Below, in pieces: positions 33,410-44,820 of a stretch of DNA of 64,000 nucleotides (its first letter is position 1; each line of letters opens with the position of its first letter). The notes beneath the pieces are model-generated. The model worked only from the letters and a program-made list of their open reading frames with translations, did no database searches and was not told the DNA's origin. Origin of the DNA: Coptis chinensis (lineage: Eukaryota; Streptophyta; Magnoliopsida; Ranunculales; Ranunculaceae); assembly GCA_015680905.1 (NCBI GenBank), contig CM027385.1, positions 27,906,501 through 27,970,500 of the forward strand, read 5' to 3'. Made by a program: the position numbers and the translations under genes.

Positions 33410-35106
33410 TCATCTCATCTACGAGGATTGAATCCTCATTTCCTGTGTATTCCTTTCCCATTCCATTCCATCTTTTGCTTTAAAAGGGGATACATCAATA
33501 ACGTAACCGGACCTCTCCACTTGGAGGGTGTGGTTGTAAGTGTCGAAGCCTTAGTCCACAGTATATCTCGCATATTCTTTATAAAATATTTTTTTACTCG
33601 TCGTTGGAGTAAGTGTGAACCTATGGAGCAAGTATACAATTTTTCTTTTCTTTATTTTACACTTCTTTTTCAAAAATGTTTGATTTCTTTGTGCTATTAA
33701 TGATAGATTCTCAATACATCAATAGTTAAGTGATTTTTTTTCAAAACGGGTAATGGATTTTACTCAGACCAACCCCTAAAACTATGCAATGTAAGGGCAG
33801 TTTGAGATTAGTTTTGCTTACTAAGGGTCACCTATATCACCGAGCTATTCGCCCGGGTCAGGACATTCCATGTCTTACGCAGTCAAATCCCCAACTCGCG
33901 TAGCTGAAGCTCTGTCTGTCTATATTGGGTTCGCCATAGAGCCGACACGAAAGTTGCTTAAGAATATCTGTTATGATTTGTTTTAAAGTAGTAACATCTA
34001 AAATCACAGCTGTTGAGTATGAGTTTCTTAAAATATCTCTCCATAGTTTTCAAAACCATAAGATATAAAAAATGAAAGTTATACATCCGGAGTAACCAAA
34101 ATGATACCGGATTAACGTATAATTTTATCTTCTTGGCAAAACTTCTATATGGATAAAGATAAATTTTGAATGAGAAAACAAACCACAAAAAAAAAAAAAA
34201 AAAGGCGAGCCAAACGAGAATTAAACAAATAGAGTAACCCAAAGTGATACTATTCTCTATTAAATTCTATCTTTTTGCCTCACCTGTCTATTTTGTCTCG
34301 AGAATCTGACGTTAAAAGACTCAAAAATTTCCTTTCTTAAAAATCTTTCCCCTCTCGTTTAAATCTTTTCCCTTTCTAATCTCTCTCGTTTCTGAAAAAC
34401 TTTTTTTAAAAAATGTCTTCTGTACCAAACAAAAACCCTCCACCTAGCAAGACTAAATGGATCAGTTTCAATGATCGTGTGCAAGCACTTCCTAAATAAC
34501 TGTAGCTTAAAATATGAACACATACACCGAAAATCATTCCTGGTTTAGGTAAGAGTTCATACGCACATAAGAAACGAGCTGAGAGAGAAGGTTGGTGCTT
34601 TAACTGTCAAACATCAACTTTGCCCTAGTCTTCAACCTCATAACAATTCAGTTTTTACAGTTTTTATGTGCTAGCCACCTGCTCATTGAGCACAGCTAAG
34701 GAGAGTAATCCAGCCATCTGGTTAGGATTGACTCAAGTTTTCAAAAACTTCCAAGTCTTGGGGATCTGACTTTAAACGACCCACCTTTCTAAAATTTCTA
34801 TCAACTTATTCAAAACCTAAAAAAAATAATTAAAATTTTCTTTCTGTTATCTGTACATATTTCCTTACATCTCCGGTACAATTCTTTCCATCATCTATTT
34901 CTCATCTACCGTTGGATGTGAGTACATCCTATACCGTTACGTTGCATTTTTGGATGTTGGTCGTTTTGGTACCTCACAAGTCAAGATCGGACGAGTAACG
35001 AAGCTTGGATCAGCTCTGGAAGTTGGCAAGGCACTGAGGACAAGATCAGAATTTCCTGATTCATTTAGGCTTGGGCCAAAAATTTAATTCTTAAAAAAGG
35101 CACGTG
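33410..35106 (+). other. Post-pol region of H, with small ORF and repeated ATCTGAC motifs
   Basis: It starts right after gag, so the whole pol is deleted. The first part repeats the hairpin-GTAAGT block of B (33505-33541). A short frame at 34413-34499 starts MSSVPNKNPPPSKTKW and is followed, out of frame, by text similar to C's accessory ORF (around AHKKRA at 34560). ATCTGAC-TTAAA-GAC motifs lie at 34304 and 34764. The last bases ACGTG are the duplication of C. Confidence 0.45.
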
Positions 35107-36680
35107 TGATAAGTGCTCAAAAAGTGCAATTTAACCCTCGATTATGCCTCTTGTTTAGCCATCTTAGTGGACTAATAGTATTTGTAAGTTATGTTTTATG
35201 ATTCTACAGGTCAAAGAGAGAGTTTTGTGGAATATTAGAGAAAAAGGGGTAAAATGGAGCAATTCGGAGCATTAAGGATCACATAGGAAGCCCGTGGACA
35301 ATCATGGAGAAGGCCAAGGAATTGGAGCTATTAAAGATGCGACTTGGACCTATTTTAAAGCCTTTTTGGAAGCCCAAGGCCAAAAGATTCGTTGCTTAGA
35401 CCAAATCCCGCAAAAGAGGATAGAAGGATAGAGCAGAAGAGACAAAATTGGCTTACGCGTTTGGGACGCATGGATCGAGCGTCCAGACGCATTGATCGCA
35501 TCTGAGACACATGAATAGTGCCTCCAGACGTATGGATCGACACTGTAGCCAATTTTTTCTCATTTTTGGAGACAAAATTGGACTCTGAAAGAAGTCTATT
35601 TGTATTAGGAAACAAATGACGGTTTGGAATGCTTCTAGAGCTCATTGTAACCTCTATAAATAGAGAAATTAAGTGCCTCATGTAAATTGCCAATTCACTT
35701 ATATTCTTGTCTCCAGAACTTGAGGCAGAGAGAGATTAATAATAAAAGATCGGTTTTAACTAGCTAAGTCTTAATAAATTAGTCTTTCTAGTCTTATGTT
35801 CTTCGACTCTTCTTCTTCTCTTCTTCTTGTTCTTCCTTCTCTATGGAAGGCTAATCTTCCCCTTCAAGGGAGGAGATGAAGCCAGTGCTTAAGGTTTAAT
35901 GATTCTTCTGGTTCATGGTGTTCTTCAATCAGGTTAGTTCTTTATGTTTTTAGTTATTATTTCCATTGCCCACACCAGGGGATGGAAGTATAGAATAGGG
36001 TATATGTTTTGCAATATTAATATCATGCTAGTGTTCTTTACTTTTCTTCTAGTAGTATAGTTCGTTAGAGTTAGGGAATTATTCTTTGTGTTGCCTTAGA
36101 AGGGGTAGCTCAGGGAGTGGCTGCCTAGGGGAAGTATTCTTTGTGTTTGCCTTAAGTGGTGATTCATTGAATGGCCGCCCTATTAGGAAGTACTCCTTGA
36201 TGTTCCATTCGGTAATACATTGAATGGCTGCTCGAGCTTATATAAAAGGAAAGAAGATATTAATAGCATAAACATAGGAACAACCTTAAGTAGAGTTAAT
36301 TGTTAATGATGTTTCATCCAAGAGGGCATCGGTACTCGCTCGATTGCCTAATTGTAGTCTACTTGTAAGAACAACCATGAAGCAGAAGGTCATAGATTAA
36401 AAGTATTGGTGGATTCTAATCTCTTGAATTCCCTCTCTTATAAATTCTCAATAGTTTAGTTAATTTAGTTTAGTTTAGCATTAGAATCTAAAATCTCTAC
36501 AGTCATAGTTTTTAATCCCTTAAACCCCCTTTCCAGTCCTGTCCTTCACATAACATACACTTAAAAGTGGAACGATACCCTACTCATCCTTTACTTATTA
36601 AGGGATAATTAGGTTTTGATACGCTTCTGTTTTGTTCAACAACCATACACCATCTACATACACAAAAAGAGGCAAGGTCA
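35107..36680 (+). repeat. 5' LTR of C
   Basis: Starts TGATAAGTGCTCAAAAAG and ends AGGCAAGGTCA. It carries four 20-21-bp imperfect repeats (35465-35540), a TATA box (35655-35662) and a GGCT...AGCC stem-loop (about 35849-35883). Confidence 0.95.
35655..35662 (+). promoter_or_regulatory. TATA box in the LTR of C
   Basis: TATAAATA in CCTCTATAAATAGAG, conserved in the 3' LTR at 43589-43596; it probably sets the start of the genomic RNA. Confidence 0.7.
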
Positions 36681-36682
36681 AA

Positions 36683-36699
36683 TGGCGCTGCTGTCGTTT
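36683..36699 (+). promoter_or_regulatory. Primer binding site of C
   Basis: TGGCGCTGCTGTCG two bases after the LTR; a diverged form of the TGGCGCCGCTGCC site of the other elements. Confidence 0.7.
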
Positions 36700-37255
36700 T
36701 AAGTTGTTTATGTTTAACATTTTCTTTCAAGATTAGAAGTTTGGATCTTGAGGTAATTTTAGCCGCATCATCCGTCCTTTTGAGAAAGAGAGAAGTTTGA
36801 AGGACATCTCGAAGACAAGATCTACCATCTAGGTTAGTCGAATCTTCATTCTTTTTATTTCATTATTAGTATAGCTGCATCGTAGTTTAGTTTTATTTCT
36901 TTCTTAGTATAGTTGCATCATAGTTTAGTTTTATTCCTTTCTAGTATAATTGCATTTAGGACCTTTTCAACAATTGAAGTTGTAAGCCAACACAGCGAAA
37001 CATCAAACTCTAGTGTTTCTTGTCTGAATCTTGACAAACGGACTATCGTCTGTGGGCAGTGGTACTTAAGCAATCCAAGTGATTCACCATAACCCTAGAA
37101 GAGACAGCTTTAGACAACGAGCAAGATACTAGCTGCAAAGCCCAACCCAGTTGAAGGAAAGTAGTTTTACATTTTAGTATAACTTAGAATAATTGCATAC
37201 TATTCAAGCATAATAGGATAGTTTTTCGTTATTTTCACATAGCATTTTCTAGTGT
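36700..37255 (+). other. Leader of C
   Basis: Non-coding, AT-rich, with a repeated TAGTATAGTTGCATC stretch (about 36868-36955). Gag starts at 37256. Confidence 0.5.
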
Positions 37256-38690
37256 ATGCCCCGTCGTCCATATCATCGTCCGGTAAGAACACAACAGTGG
37301 ATAAGGTTCAACAACCAACTTACAAGAATACTAGACGAGATTGATACAATGGCTTCACACAATGATGGAGGTGTTTTGGACACCAATAATCCTGAAGCTA
37401 TCCCACCCATGCAAGCACAACAGAGGAAAAAGTTGAGTGATTTCTATTCACCAATCATTGGAGACCCACCAAGAACTATTGTTTTTCCAAAGACAGAAGC
37501 TAACTAGTTTGAACTTAGAGCATCAGTAATCTCTATGCTTCCAAAGTTCAATGGTTCAGACAATGTTCAACCTTATGTTCACATGAACAAATTTCTATCA
37601 CCCTCTAACTTTCAAGAACCGAGAATATCGGGGATGAGAGTATCAAGTTAATTCTTTTTCCACTCTCACTCGAAGGTAAAGCATCCGAATGGTTAACTGC
37701 ACAGCCGATCAATCAACAACTGGGAGAAGTTGAGAACAAAGTTTATGAACAAGTTCTACCCACCCCAGAAGACAGATGCCATGCAGCAAGCCATCGGCAA
37801 TTTCAAAGGGAAGGTGACTGAAGAATATCATCAAAGCTGGGAGAAATTCAATAATCTGCTAGTCTCATGTCCACATCATGGTTATGAGAAGAGCACACTG
37901 GCTCATTTTTTATTTTGAGGACTTTCTACTATGAACAAGCAGATGATACAGTCAATGCATCAAGGTAAGTTTACATCATTGAATGGAGAGGAAGCCTACA
38001 ACTTTCTCAAGAATTTAGCTAAAGACACTCAACAATGGAGTACTAGCAACGAGGACGTAGCTAGAGTGGAGGGGGTCTCGAAGCAATTTGGCAACAAAAT
38101 TCAAGAAGACCCAAATCAAGCAATGCTATCAATTATGGCAAGCCTATCAACTGGACTTGAAACTTTGAACAAGAAGTTTGATCAGTTCTCTATGAATCCT
38201 CCAAAACCAAACAATTTCCAAGCTAAACCTCAGCCAACCAAGCCTTGTTATGCCATTTGTGAGCTATGTTCTGATGAAGGCCACACCACTGAAGAGTGTT
38301 CGTACTATCTGGATACTAATGCAGAGGCATGCAGTATCAACTCTTTATGAAGAAATAACCAGTTCAATCAAGGACAAAATTATTGGAAGCCACAAAATAC
38401 AAATCAGAAGAATTTTCCTCCAGGATTCCGAAATCAGTCAAATCAGTTCCAGAATAACCAGTATCAGTTCCAAAACTGCCAGCAACCATACAGAAATCAA
38501 CAGTCATACCAGAATTAGCAATACCAAGCCAACATAAACAGAGAGTTAGTACCAGATCTTATGAGTGGATATATTGCCCCTACGCCTCAGTCGAGCAAAG
38601 CAGTTATCCCATATCTGGAAGAAGCTATCACCACCATTGTCAATGAGCTGAAACAGACAAATCAAAAGAACCCAGAAGTTGGAGAGTAAC
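37256..38690 (+). pseudogene. gag of element C
   Basis: ATG at 37256 (MPRRPYHRPVRTQQW) opens the frame; KLSDFYSPIIGDPPRTIVF is the gag N-terminal mark. A stop at 37505-37507 and an indel near 37630 break it. Stretches 37730-37918 (FYPPQKTDAMQQAIGNFKG, SWEKFNNLLVSCPHHGYE) and 37931-38350 follow. A well-formed zinc knuckle, CELCSDEGHTTEEC (CX2CX4HX4C), lies near 38260-38301; it would bind the element RNA for packaging. A Gln/Asn-rich part with stops follows. Confidence 0.85.
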
Positions 38691-39710
38691 TTTAGTGTCA
38701 TTCAAGGCCAGATAGGGCAAATCGCTGCCGCCTTGATAGAAAGATCAAAAGGAGCATTACCAAGCCAGCCGGAGCCAAATCTAAAAGGAAGAGGTGTCCT
38801 GCAGGTGGATAGCCTGGAGATTACTCATGAACAAGTTAATGTTGTCACCACTCTGAGGTCAGGCAAGAAAGTTGATAACAAGATTGTCTATGAACCAGGA
38901 AAAGATTCTGCAAAGCCTAAGGTAACTTATGTTCCCACCATCCCACCCAGTTCTAACATTCCGGATATATCTAGTGTTGCCACCCAATCAAGAAATGCGC
39001 TGAGAGAGAGAAGGGAAGGAACTATTGTGGAAGTAAGTAAGAAGAAGCCATCACGAGTGACTCCACCTGTCACTCCACTATTTGTTACCAAGCCAACCGA
39101 AGCCGAAAGAAAAGAATCGATATTGAAGAATCCGCCAGCACCGTTTCCTTCGAAACTAGTGAATACCAGGAAGGATGACCAGTACAAGGAGATTTGTGAT
39201 GTATTTCAAAATTTGCATATTAGTATCCCATTTCTGACCGCCATCAAGCAAGTCCCCTCGTATGCCAAGTTCCTAAGAGATCTAGTAAAGAAGAAGACCA
39301 ACATTCTGAAAGAAGCTTTTCTCTCTCAAAGATGTTCATCGTACCTACAGAATCTATCGGTTGTGAAACTGAAAGATCCTAGAAGTCCAACTGTTACATG
39401 TAGAATCGGAAATTCTTTGGAGGAGCAAACTTTATTAGATTTGGGTGCCAGTGTAAATCTTCTACCATATTTTGTCTACGAGAAGTTAGGCTTGAAGGAT
39501 CTTAAACCGACTGATGTTACTTTACAGTTGGCAGAAAGATCAGTGAAGATACCTAGAGGAATCATTGAAGACGTCATAGTTAAGATCGAAGATTTCTATT
39601 ATCCGGTTGATTTCATAGTACTAGACACAGAACCTACATCTGGTAGGCAGATACCAATCATTCTAGAAAGGCCATTCTTGGCCACTGCAAATGCACTCAT
39701 CAACTGTTGA
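38679..39710 (+). CDS. gag-pol linker and protease of C
   Basis: A 343-residue open frame. The first half is linker with ITHEQVNVVTTLRSGKKVDN and SILKNPPAPFPSKL. The protease follows near residues 240-340, with LLDLGASVNLLPYFVYEKLG, LAERSVKIPRGIIEDVIVKI and ILERPFLATANALINC. The active-site triad reads DLG instead of DTG; replacing the Thr should harm the enzyme. The G-R-P-F-L box of the family reads ERPF. The frame ends at 39710, just before a continuing frame at 39720. It is open but probably inactive. Confidence 0.8.
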   Translation: MESNFSVIQGQIGQIAAALIERSKGALPSQPEPNLKGRGVLQVDSLEITHEQVNVVTTLRSGKKVDNKIVYEPGKDSAKPKVTYVPTIPPSSNIPDISSVATQSRNALRERREGTIVEVSKKKPSRVTPPVTPLFVTKPTEAERKESILKNPPAPFPSKLVNTRKDDQYKEICDVFQNLHISIPFLTAIKQVPSYAKFLRDLVKKKTNILKEAFLSQRCSSYLQNLSVVKLKDPRSPTVTCRIGNSLEEQTLLDLGASVNLLPYFVYEKLGLKDLKPTDVTLQLAERSVKIPRGIIEDVIVKIEDFYYPVDFIVLDTEPTSGRQIPIILERPFLATANALINC

Positions 39711-39719
39711 AACGGTAAT

Positions 39720-40763
39720 ATGACGTTATACTTTGGTAATATGAGAGTCGAAACCAATATTTTCCATACATTACAGCAACCACAGGAGGTGTGTGCTGTG
39801 AACGAGGTATGCATGATTGAAGCCTTAACACAGAATTATCTGACTCATTCATATCCTGCTGACGAGTTGTTGAAAGCTCTGACAGACTCAGACTGTGATG
39901 AACTTAGTGTCGAGGTAATCAATGCGATTTTAGATTCATCACCTATCATGGATGACAGCAAGTTCAAAGAAAAGTTTGAATCGCCTATGCCTGATGGACC
40001 ATCTAAAGAGATTAAGAAAGAACCGCCTAAGCTAGAATTGAAGCATTTGTCGTCTACACTCAAGTATGTTTTCTTGGGAGATTTGGGAACCTACCCAGTA
40101 CTCATTGCATCAGATTTGACTGAGGAGCAGGAATCCATGTTAGTAGCACTTTTAAAGGAACACAAGTCAGCTATAGGTTGGACAATTGACGATATCAAGG
40201 GGATCAACCCTATGATAGTTCAACATAGGATTCATTTGGAAGAGGATTCCAAGACTTCTAAGCAAGAGGTCGTCAAACTCCTTGATGCCGGCATTATCTA
40301 CCCTATTTCTGATAGTTAATGGGTTAGTCAAGTTCAAGTTGTGCTGAAGAAGTCCAGAACCACAGTAATCGAGAATGAGAACAATGAGTTGATTCCAACC
40401 AGAATTCAAACTGGATGGAGAGTTTGCATCGATTACAGGAAGTTGAATAGCGCACCGAGGAAAAATCATTTTCCATTTCCTTTCATTGATCAAATGTTAG
40501 AAAGATTAGCTGGACAAGCTTACTACTCCTTTCTTGATGGTTACTCAGGATATTTTCAGATCCATATTCACCCTGAGGACCAAGAGAAGACCACATTAAC
40601 ATGTCCTTTTGAGGATTGTCTGCATCATCTCTCCTTAGTCTTTAAATGTTGTTGTGATACCAACTTAGTTCTGAACTGGGAAAAGTGTCACTTCATGGTA
40701 AAGGAAGGGATAGTGCTGGGTCACCAAGTTTCAAAGGAAGGAATTCTAGTAGATCGAGCGAAA
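39720..40763 (+). pseudogene. RT of C with in-frame loss of the catalytic core
   Basis: Frames 39720-40319 and 40341 onward carry the RT N-terminal part: HKSAIGWTIDDIKGINP, LLDAGIIYPISDS then a stop, WRVCIDYRKLNSA, FPFIDQMLERLAG and FLDGYSGYFQIHI. At TCPF (about 40610) the frame jumps to DCLHHLSLVF. Compared with F, 49 residues from GTYVYKRMPFG to the FMDDF active site and YGDSF are missing (147 bp, in frame). It continues NWEKCHFMVKEGIVLGHQVS and ends near 40763; RT thumb, RNase H and integrase are absent. No polymerase activity is possible. Confidence 0.9.
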
Positions 40764-41093
40764 ATGTCTATAGGAAGTAAGCATGTTGTCGAAAGATCAG
40801 TTTTGAGATGGAAACCTAAGTATTCCCCACCTGTTAGTTTATGGGATTTACTCCCTGTTGACCTTCAAAAGAAGATTATTTCTATGGCTCGTGTAAGGTT
40901 CGATAAAAGTCCATTTGCACATAAGAGGAGAGTGCGTAAGCTAGGTTGCTATAAGAATTTCCATTCTGAAACTTGTCCTGGGTTACAACCATTAAGAGAA
41001 AATTGTTGGTACAAGGTATACTTTTGTCAATCACATGCTGAGAGAGATCAGAAGAATTCCTACAAAGTGGAACCTAGTGGGTGGGAATACTAG
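40764..41093 (+). CDS. Small accessory ORF fused in frame after the RT remnant of C
   Basis: About 109 residues starting MSIGSKHVVERSVLRWKPKY at an in-frame ATG. It is open, basic and not RT. LWDLLPVDLQKKIISMA resembles the start of an F-box or a similar helix pair, but this is only a hint. A second part has FAHKRRVRKLGC and several Cys. Element H has related text at the same relative place (34413-34600), decayed. It could be an accessory gene of this lineage, shown here joined to RT by the pol deletion. No function can be assigned. Confidence 0.4.
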   Translation: MSIGSKHVVERSVLRWKPKYSPPVSLWDLLPVDLQKKIISMARVRFDKSPFAHKRRVRKLGCYKNFHSETCPGLQPLRENCWYKVYFCQSHAERDQKNSYKVEPSGWEY

Positions 41094-43030
41094 TCTTAAG
41101 GATCTGACTATAAAGGACTCAAAAGTTTTGAGAATCTGACTTTAAAAGACTTATATTACGTCTTGGGGATCTGACGTAAAAAGACCTAAAAATTTGTTTC
41201 TTGAACTAATTCTGATATTCGGCATCATTGGTAATATCCTACCTTTTTCTCATCCATTTCATTTACTTCTTTATACATTGAGGTCAATGCATGCATAAGT
41301 AGGGGGAGGGTGTACTTGAGAAATTAATTTCGAAAATTAGTTTTCAAAAACAAAAATATTTTTGTTTCTATATCAATAGCATGAGAAAAATGAATTTTAA
41401 TGATGAGTCTGGGATATATATTTTATACTGATTAGTGTTGAGTTTGATAGATGGTTGACATTATTGATTTCATTACCGCTTAGACTATTTATTATGCTCA
41501 GACATAGTTCTTGTTGATAGAATTATTTATCAAGGCACCACCATAATACTTGGTCAGTTTTGTGTACTTTTGCTAGAAGAGAGATTTAAACCCCTAGTAA
41601 ACTGGAAGTAGAATTTTTAGACTTAGCCCGTGAGACTTAAGCTTTATACCCATTCTTGGAGAGTTCTTACGAAAAATCCGAGTCTTAGTGACTCAACATC
41701 TTTCAGTTCTTTATATCGTTATAATATAGTCTCATTATTTTGTTGATTTGGTTAATCAAGAAGTGACATCAACTGGAGAGATAGCCATTAGGTCTTGTAG
41801 TCTATTCGAAACAGAATATCATACTGATAAGTCAAGTAGTGAACCCATTCAGCCTTTATCCCACCTAGTAGGACCATCATGTTAAACCCTTTTGAGCCTT
41901 ACAATAAGCCATTTTCTTTCATAAAACCCTTTAGCCTTTACCCAACTCCAGACAAGGAGTATAGCCAAAATCTTTATCAGCCATACCCATATGTTTCTGA
42001 GAATACGAGGGGCACAAAGAGGAAGAAATAGCACAAAAGGAAGATTACAAGGAAATACCAGAGAGATACAATGAAGACCATCATTCTGTTCTAAGTGAAA
42101 GAAGCTAGTGGAAAACAAGCAAATCCAATACTAATCAAGGATATACCACTGAGCTAAAAAAAAAATGAATAGAATGGATGGAAAAGCTAAGACAAAGGAA
42201 GAATTTTCTCTGCAATACAGAATTTGAAGAAATCTTCCAAAGAATGAAGGAAAACCCTTAGTGTTTTCAGAAACAACCTTAGAATCCTTTTTACCTTTCC
42301 TTCATAAACCAATACCCAAGCCAAGTTACAACCCATGACTTATCACTACAGTGTGGTACAAAGTCTAGAATAGGTGAGAGGATACTAAAGTGAAGGACCC
42401 GACAGTTCATATGTGATTGACATTCTTTCCATGAGACTACTTTTATTTAGAAGTCTGTTTTTCAAAGTAGTATGTGGGATGTTCGTATGCATTATTCTTT
42501 TCCCTACATACATGAGGTAAAATAGTAGACCATCTTCTGAGAGATTCCTTTCTTAGAGTATGACCGGTGAGGATTGAAAGTCGAGATTATCTACCTCTGG
42601 TAAACTAGGGATTCTGTTTCTTGGATAGGAGAGTATAGGAGATTGACTAAGTACACGCATAAGCCTTGATTGAGAATTTTGTCAATTTTTACTATCTCCC
42701 ATCATAATTTATGAGTCTTTGCAGCAATGTAGTTAGCAATGGAGACTGTCTATTGGAGTAAGCACTAAGTGGATAAGGAATTTATCTCTCTGAAAAATAC
42801 TATCATTCTTGAACATGCTATTGATTGATTTTGTGGGTATATCACCTGAAAACCCTCACGAGACTATAACTCATCCTTTTTGGGGAACTTAAAGGTTTAA
42901 AGCCTTATTGCATATCGTAAATGTAATAGCGATGCTTGCGAAAATGAGTTAGGATTTTATTATTAGGATGTGATTTTGATCACTTATCTATTTTTTTATC
43001 TTATTTGCTAAGAGACTAGCAAAAGGCTAG
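41094..43030 (+). other. 3' untranslated region of C
   Basis: Non-coding. Three ATCTGAC-type motifs lie at 41102, 41134 and 41169. The rest is AT-rich and includes the CACGAGACTATAACTCATCC stretch (about 42858) that Athila-like 3' regions share. No gene. Confidence 0.5.
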
Positions 43031-43040
43031 TTGGGAGTTG
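43031..43040 (+). promoter_or_regulatory. Polypurine tract of C
   Basis: TTGGGAGTTG abuts the 3' LTR start at 43041; weaker in purines than in B or H. Confidence 0.6.
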
Positions 43041-44615
43041 TGATAAGTGCTCAAAAAGTGCAATTTAACCCTCGATTATGCCTCTTGTTTAGCCATCTTA
43101 ATGGACTAATAGTGTTTGTGAGTTATGTTTTATGATTCTACAGGTCAAAGAGAGAGTTTTGTGGAATATTAGAGAAAAAGGGGTAAAATAGAGCAATTCG
43201 GAGCATTAAGGATCACATGGAAAACCCGTGGAGAATCATAGAGAAAGCCAAGGAATTGGAGCTATTAAAGATGCGACTTGGACCTATTTTAAAGCCTATT
43301 TGGAAGCCCAAGGCCAAAGGATTCGTTGCTTGGACCAAAGCTCGCAAAAGAGGATAGAAGGATAAAGCAGAAGAGACAAAATAGGCTTACGCGTTTGGGA
43401 CGCATGGATCGAGCGTCCAGACGCATTGATCACGTTTGAGATGCATGAATAGTGCGTCCAGATGCATGGATCGACACTGTAGCCAATTTCTTCTCAATTT
43501 TGGAGACGAAATTGGACTATGAAAGAAGTCTATTTGTATTAGGAAACAAATGACGGTTTGGAATGCTTCTAGAGCTCATTGTAACCTCTATAAATAGAGG
43601 ACTTAAGTGCCTCATGTAAATTGCCAAGTCACTTATATTCTTGTCTCCAGAACTTGAGGCAGAGAGAGATTAATAATAAAAGATCGGTTTTAACTAGCTG
43701 AGTCTTAATAAATTAGTTTTTCTAGTCTTATGTTCTTCGACTCTTCTTCTCCTCGTTCTTCTTGTTCTTCCTTCTATATGGAAGGTTAATCTTCTCCTTC
43801 AAGGGAGGAGATGAAGCTAGTGCTTAAGGTTTAATGATTCTTCTGGTTCATGGTGTTCTTCAATCAGGTTAGTTCTTTATGTTTTTAGTTATTACTTCCA
43901 TTGCCCACACCAGGGGATGGAAGTATAGAATAGGGTTTATGTTTTGCAATATTAATATCATGCTAGTGTTCCTTACTTTTCTTCTAGTAGTATAGTTCTT
44001 TAGAGTTAGGAAAGTATTCTTTGTGTTGCCTTAAAAGGGGTACCTCAGGGAGTGGCTACCTAGGGGAAGTATTCTTTGTGTTTGCCTTAAGTGGTGATTC
44101 ATTGAATGGCCGCCTTATTAGGAAGTACTCCTTGATGTTACTCCCGGTAATACATTGAATGGCTGCCCGAGCTTACATAAAAGGAAAGAAGATATTAATA
44201 GCATAATCATAGGAACAACCTTAAGTAGAGTTAATTGTTAACGATATGTCGTCCAAGAGGGCATCGGCACTCGCTCGATTGCCTAATTGTAGTCTACTTG
44301 TAAGAACAACCATGAAGCAGAAGGTCATAGATTAAAAGTATTAGTGGATTCTAATCTCTTGAATTCCCTCTCTTATAAATTCTCAATAGTTTAGTTAATT
44401 TATTTTAGTTTAGCATTAGAATCTAAAATCTCTACAGTCATAGTTTTTAATCCCTTAAACCCCCTTTCCAGTCCTGTCCTTCACATAACATACACTTAAA
44501 AGTGGAACGATACCCTACTCATCTTTTACTTATTGAGGGATAATTAGGTTTTGATACGCTTCTGTTTTGTTCAACGACCATACACCATCTACATACACAA
44601 AAAGAGGCAAGGTCA
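43041..44615 (+). repeat. 3' LTR of C
   Basis: 1575 bp, near identical to 35107-36680, followed by ACGTG. TATA box at 43589-43596; the 21-bp repeats are kept at about 43398-43475. Confidence 0.95.
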
Positions 44616-44820
44616 ACGTGCCATAAAACCCTTAAGACCATGCGATCACCCTTTCCCTTCTTCTCCATCCCACAAATTCCCAACCATAGCTGCCCCACTT
44701 AGCTCGCACTTTCCCCATACTCTACTCGCGGTCGCGACCTCACCCCAACACACCACCATACCATTTTTTCACAACCTTCCCTATTTTCAACCCCCATTCC
44801 AACTCAACCCCAATTTTTCA

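Larger units (their letters stand above)
35107..44615 (+). mobile_element. Complete Gypsy element C (Athila-like), RT-defective
   Basis: 9.5 kb with LTRs 35107-36680 and 43041-44615 (1574 and 1575 bp, nearly identical) and the duplication ACGTG at 35102-35106 and 44616-44620. Interior: PBS, leader, gag with zinc knuckle, protease, an RT missing its active site, a short accessory ORF and a long 3' UTR. No env-like ORF and no integrase. The LTR family (TGATAAGTGCTC) differs from that of A, B and F. It inserted into H between the gag remnant and the env-like ORF. Confidence 0.95.
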
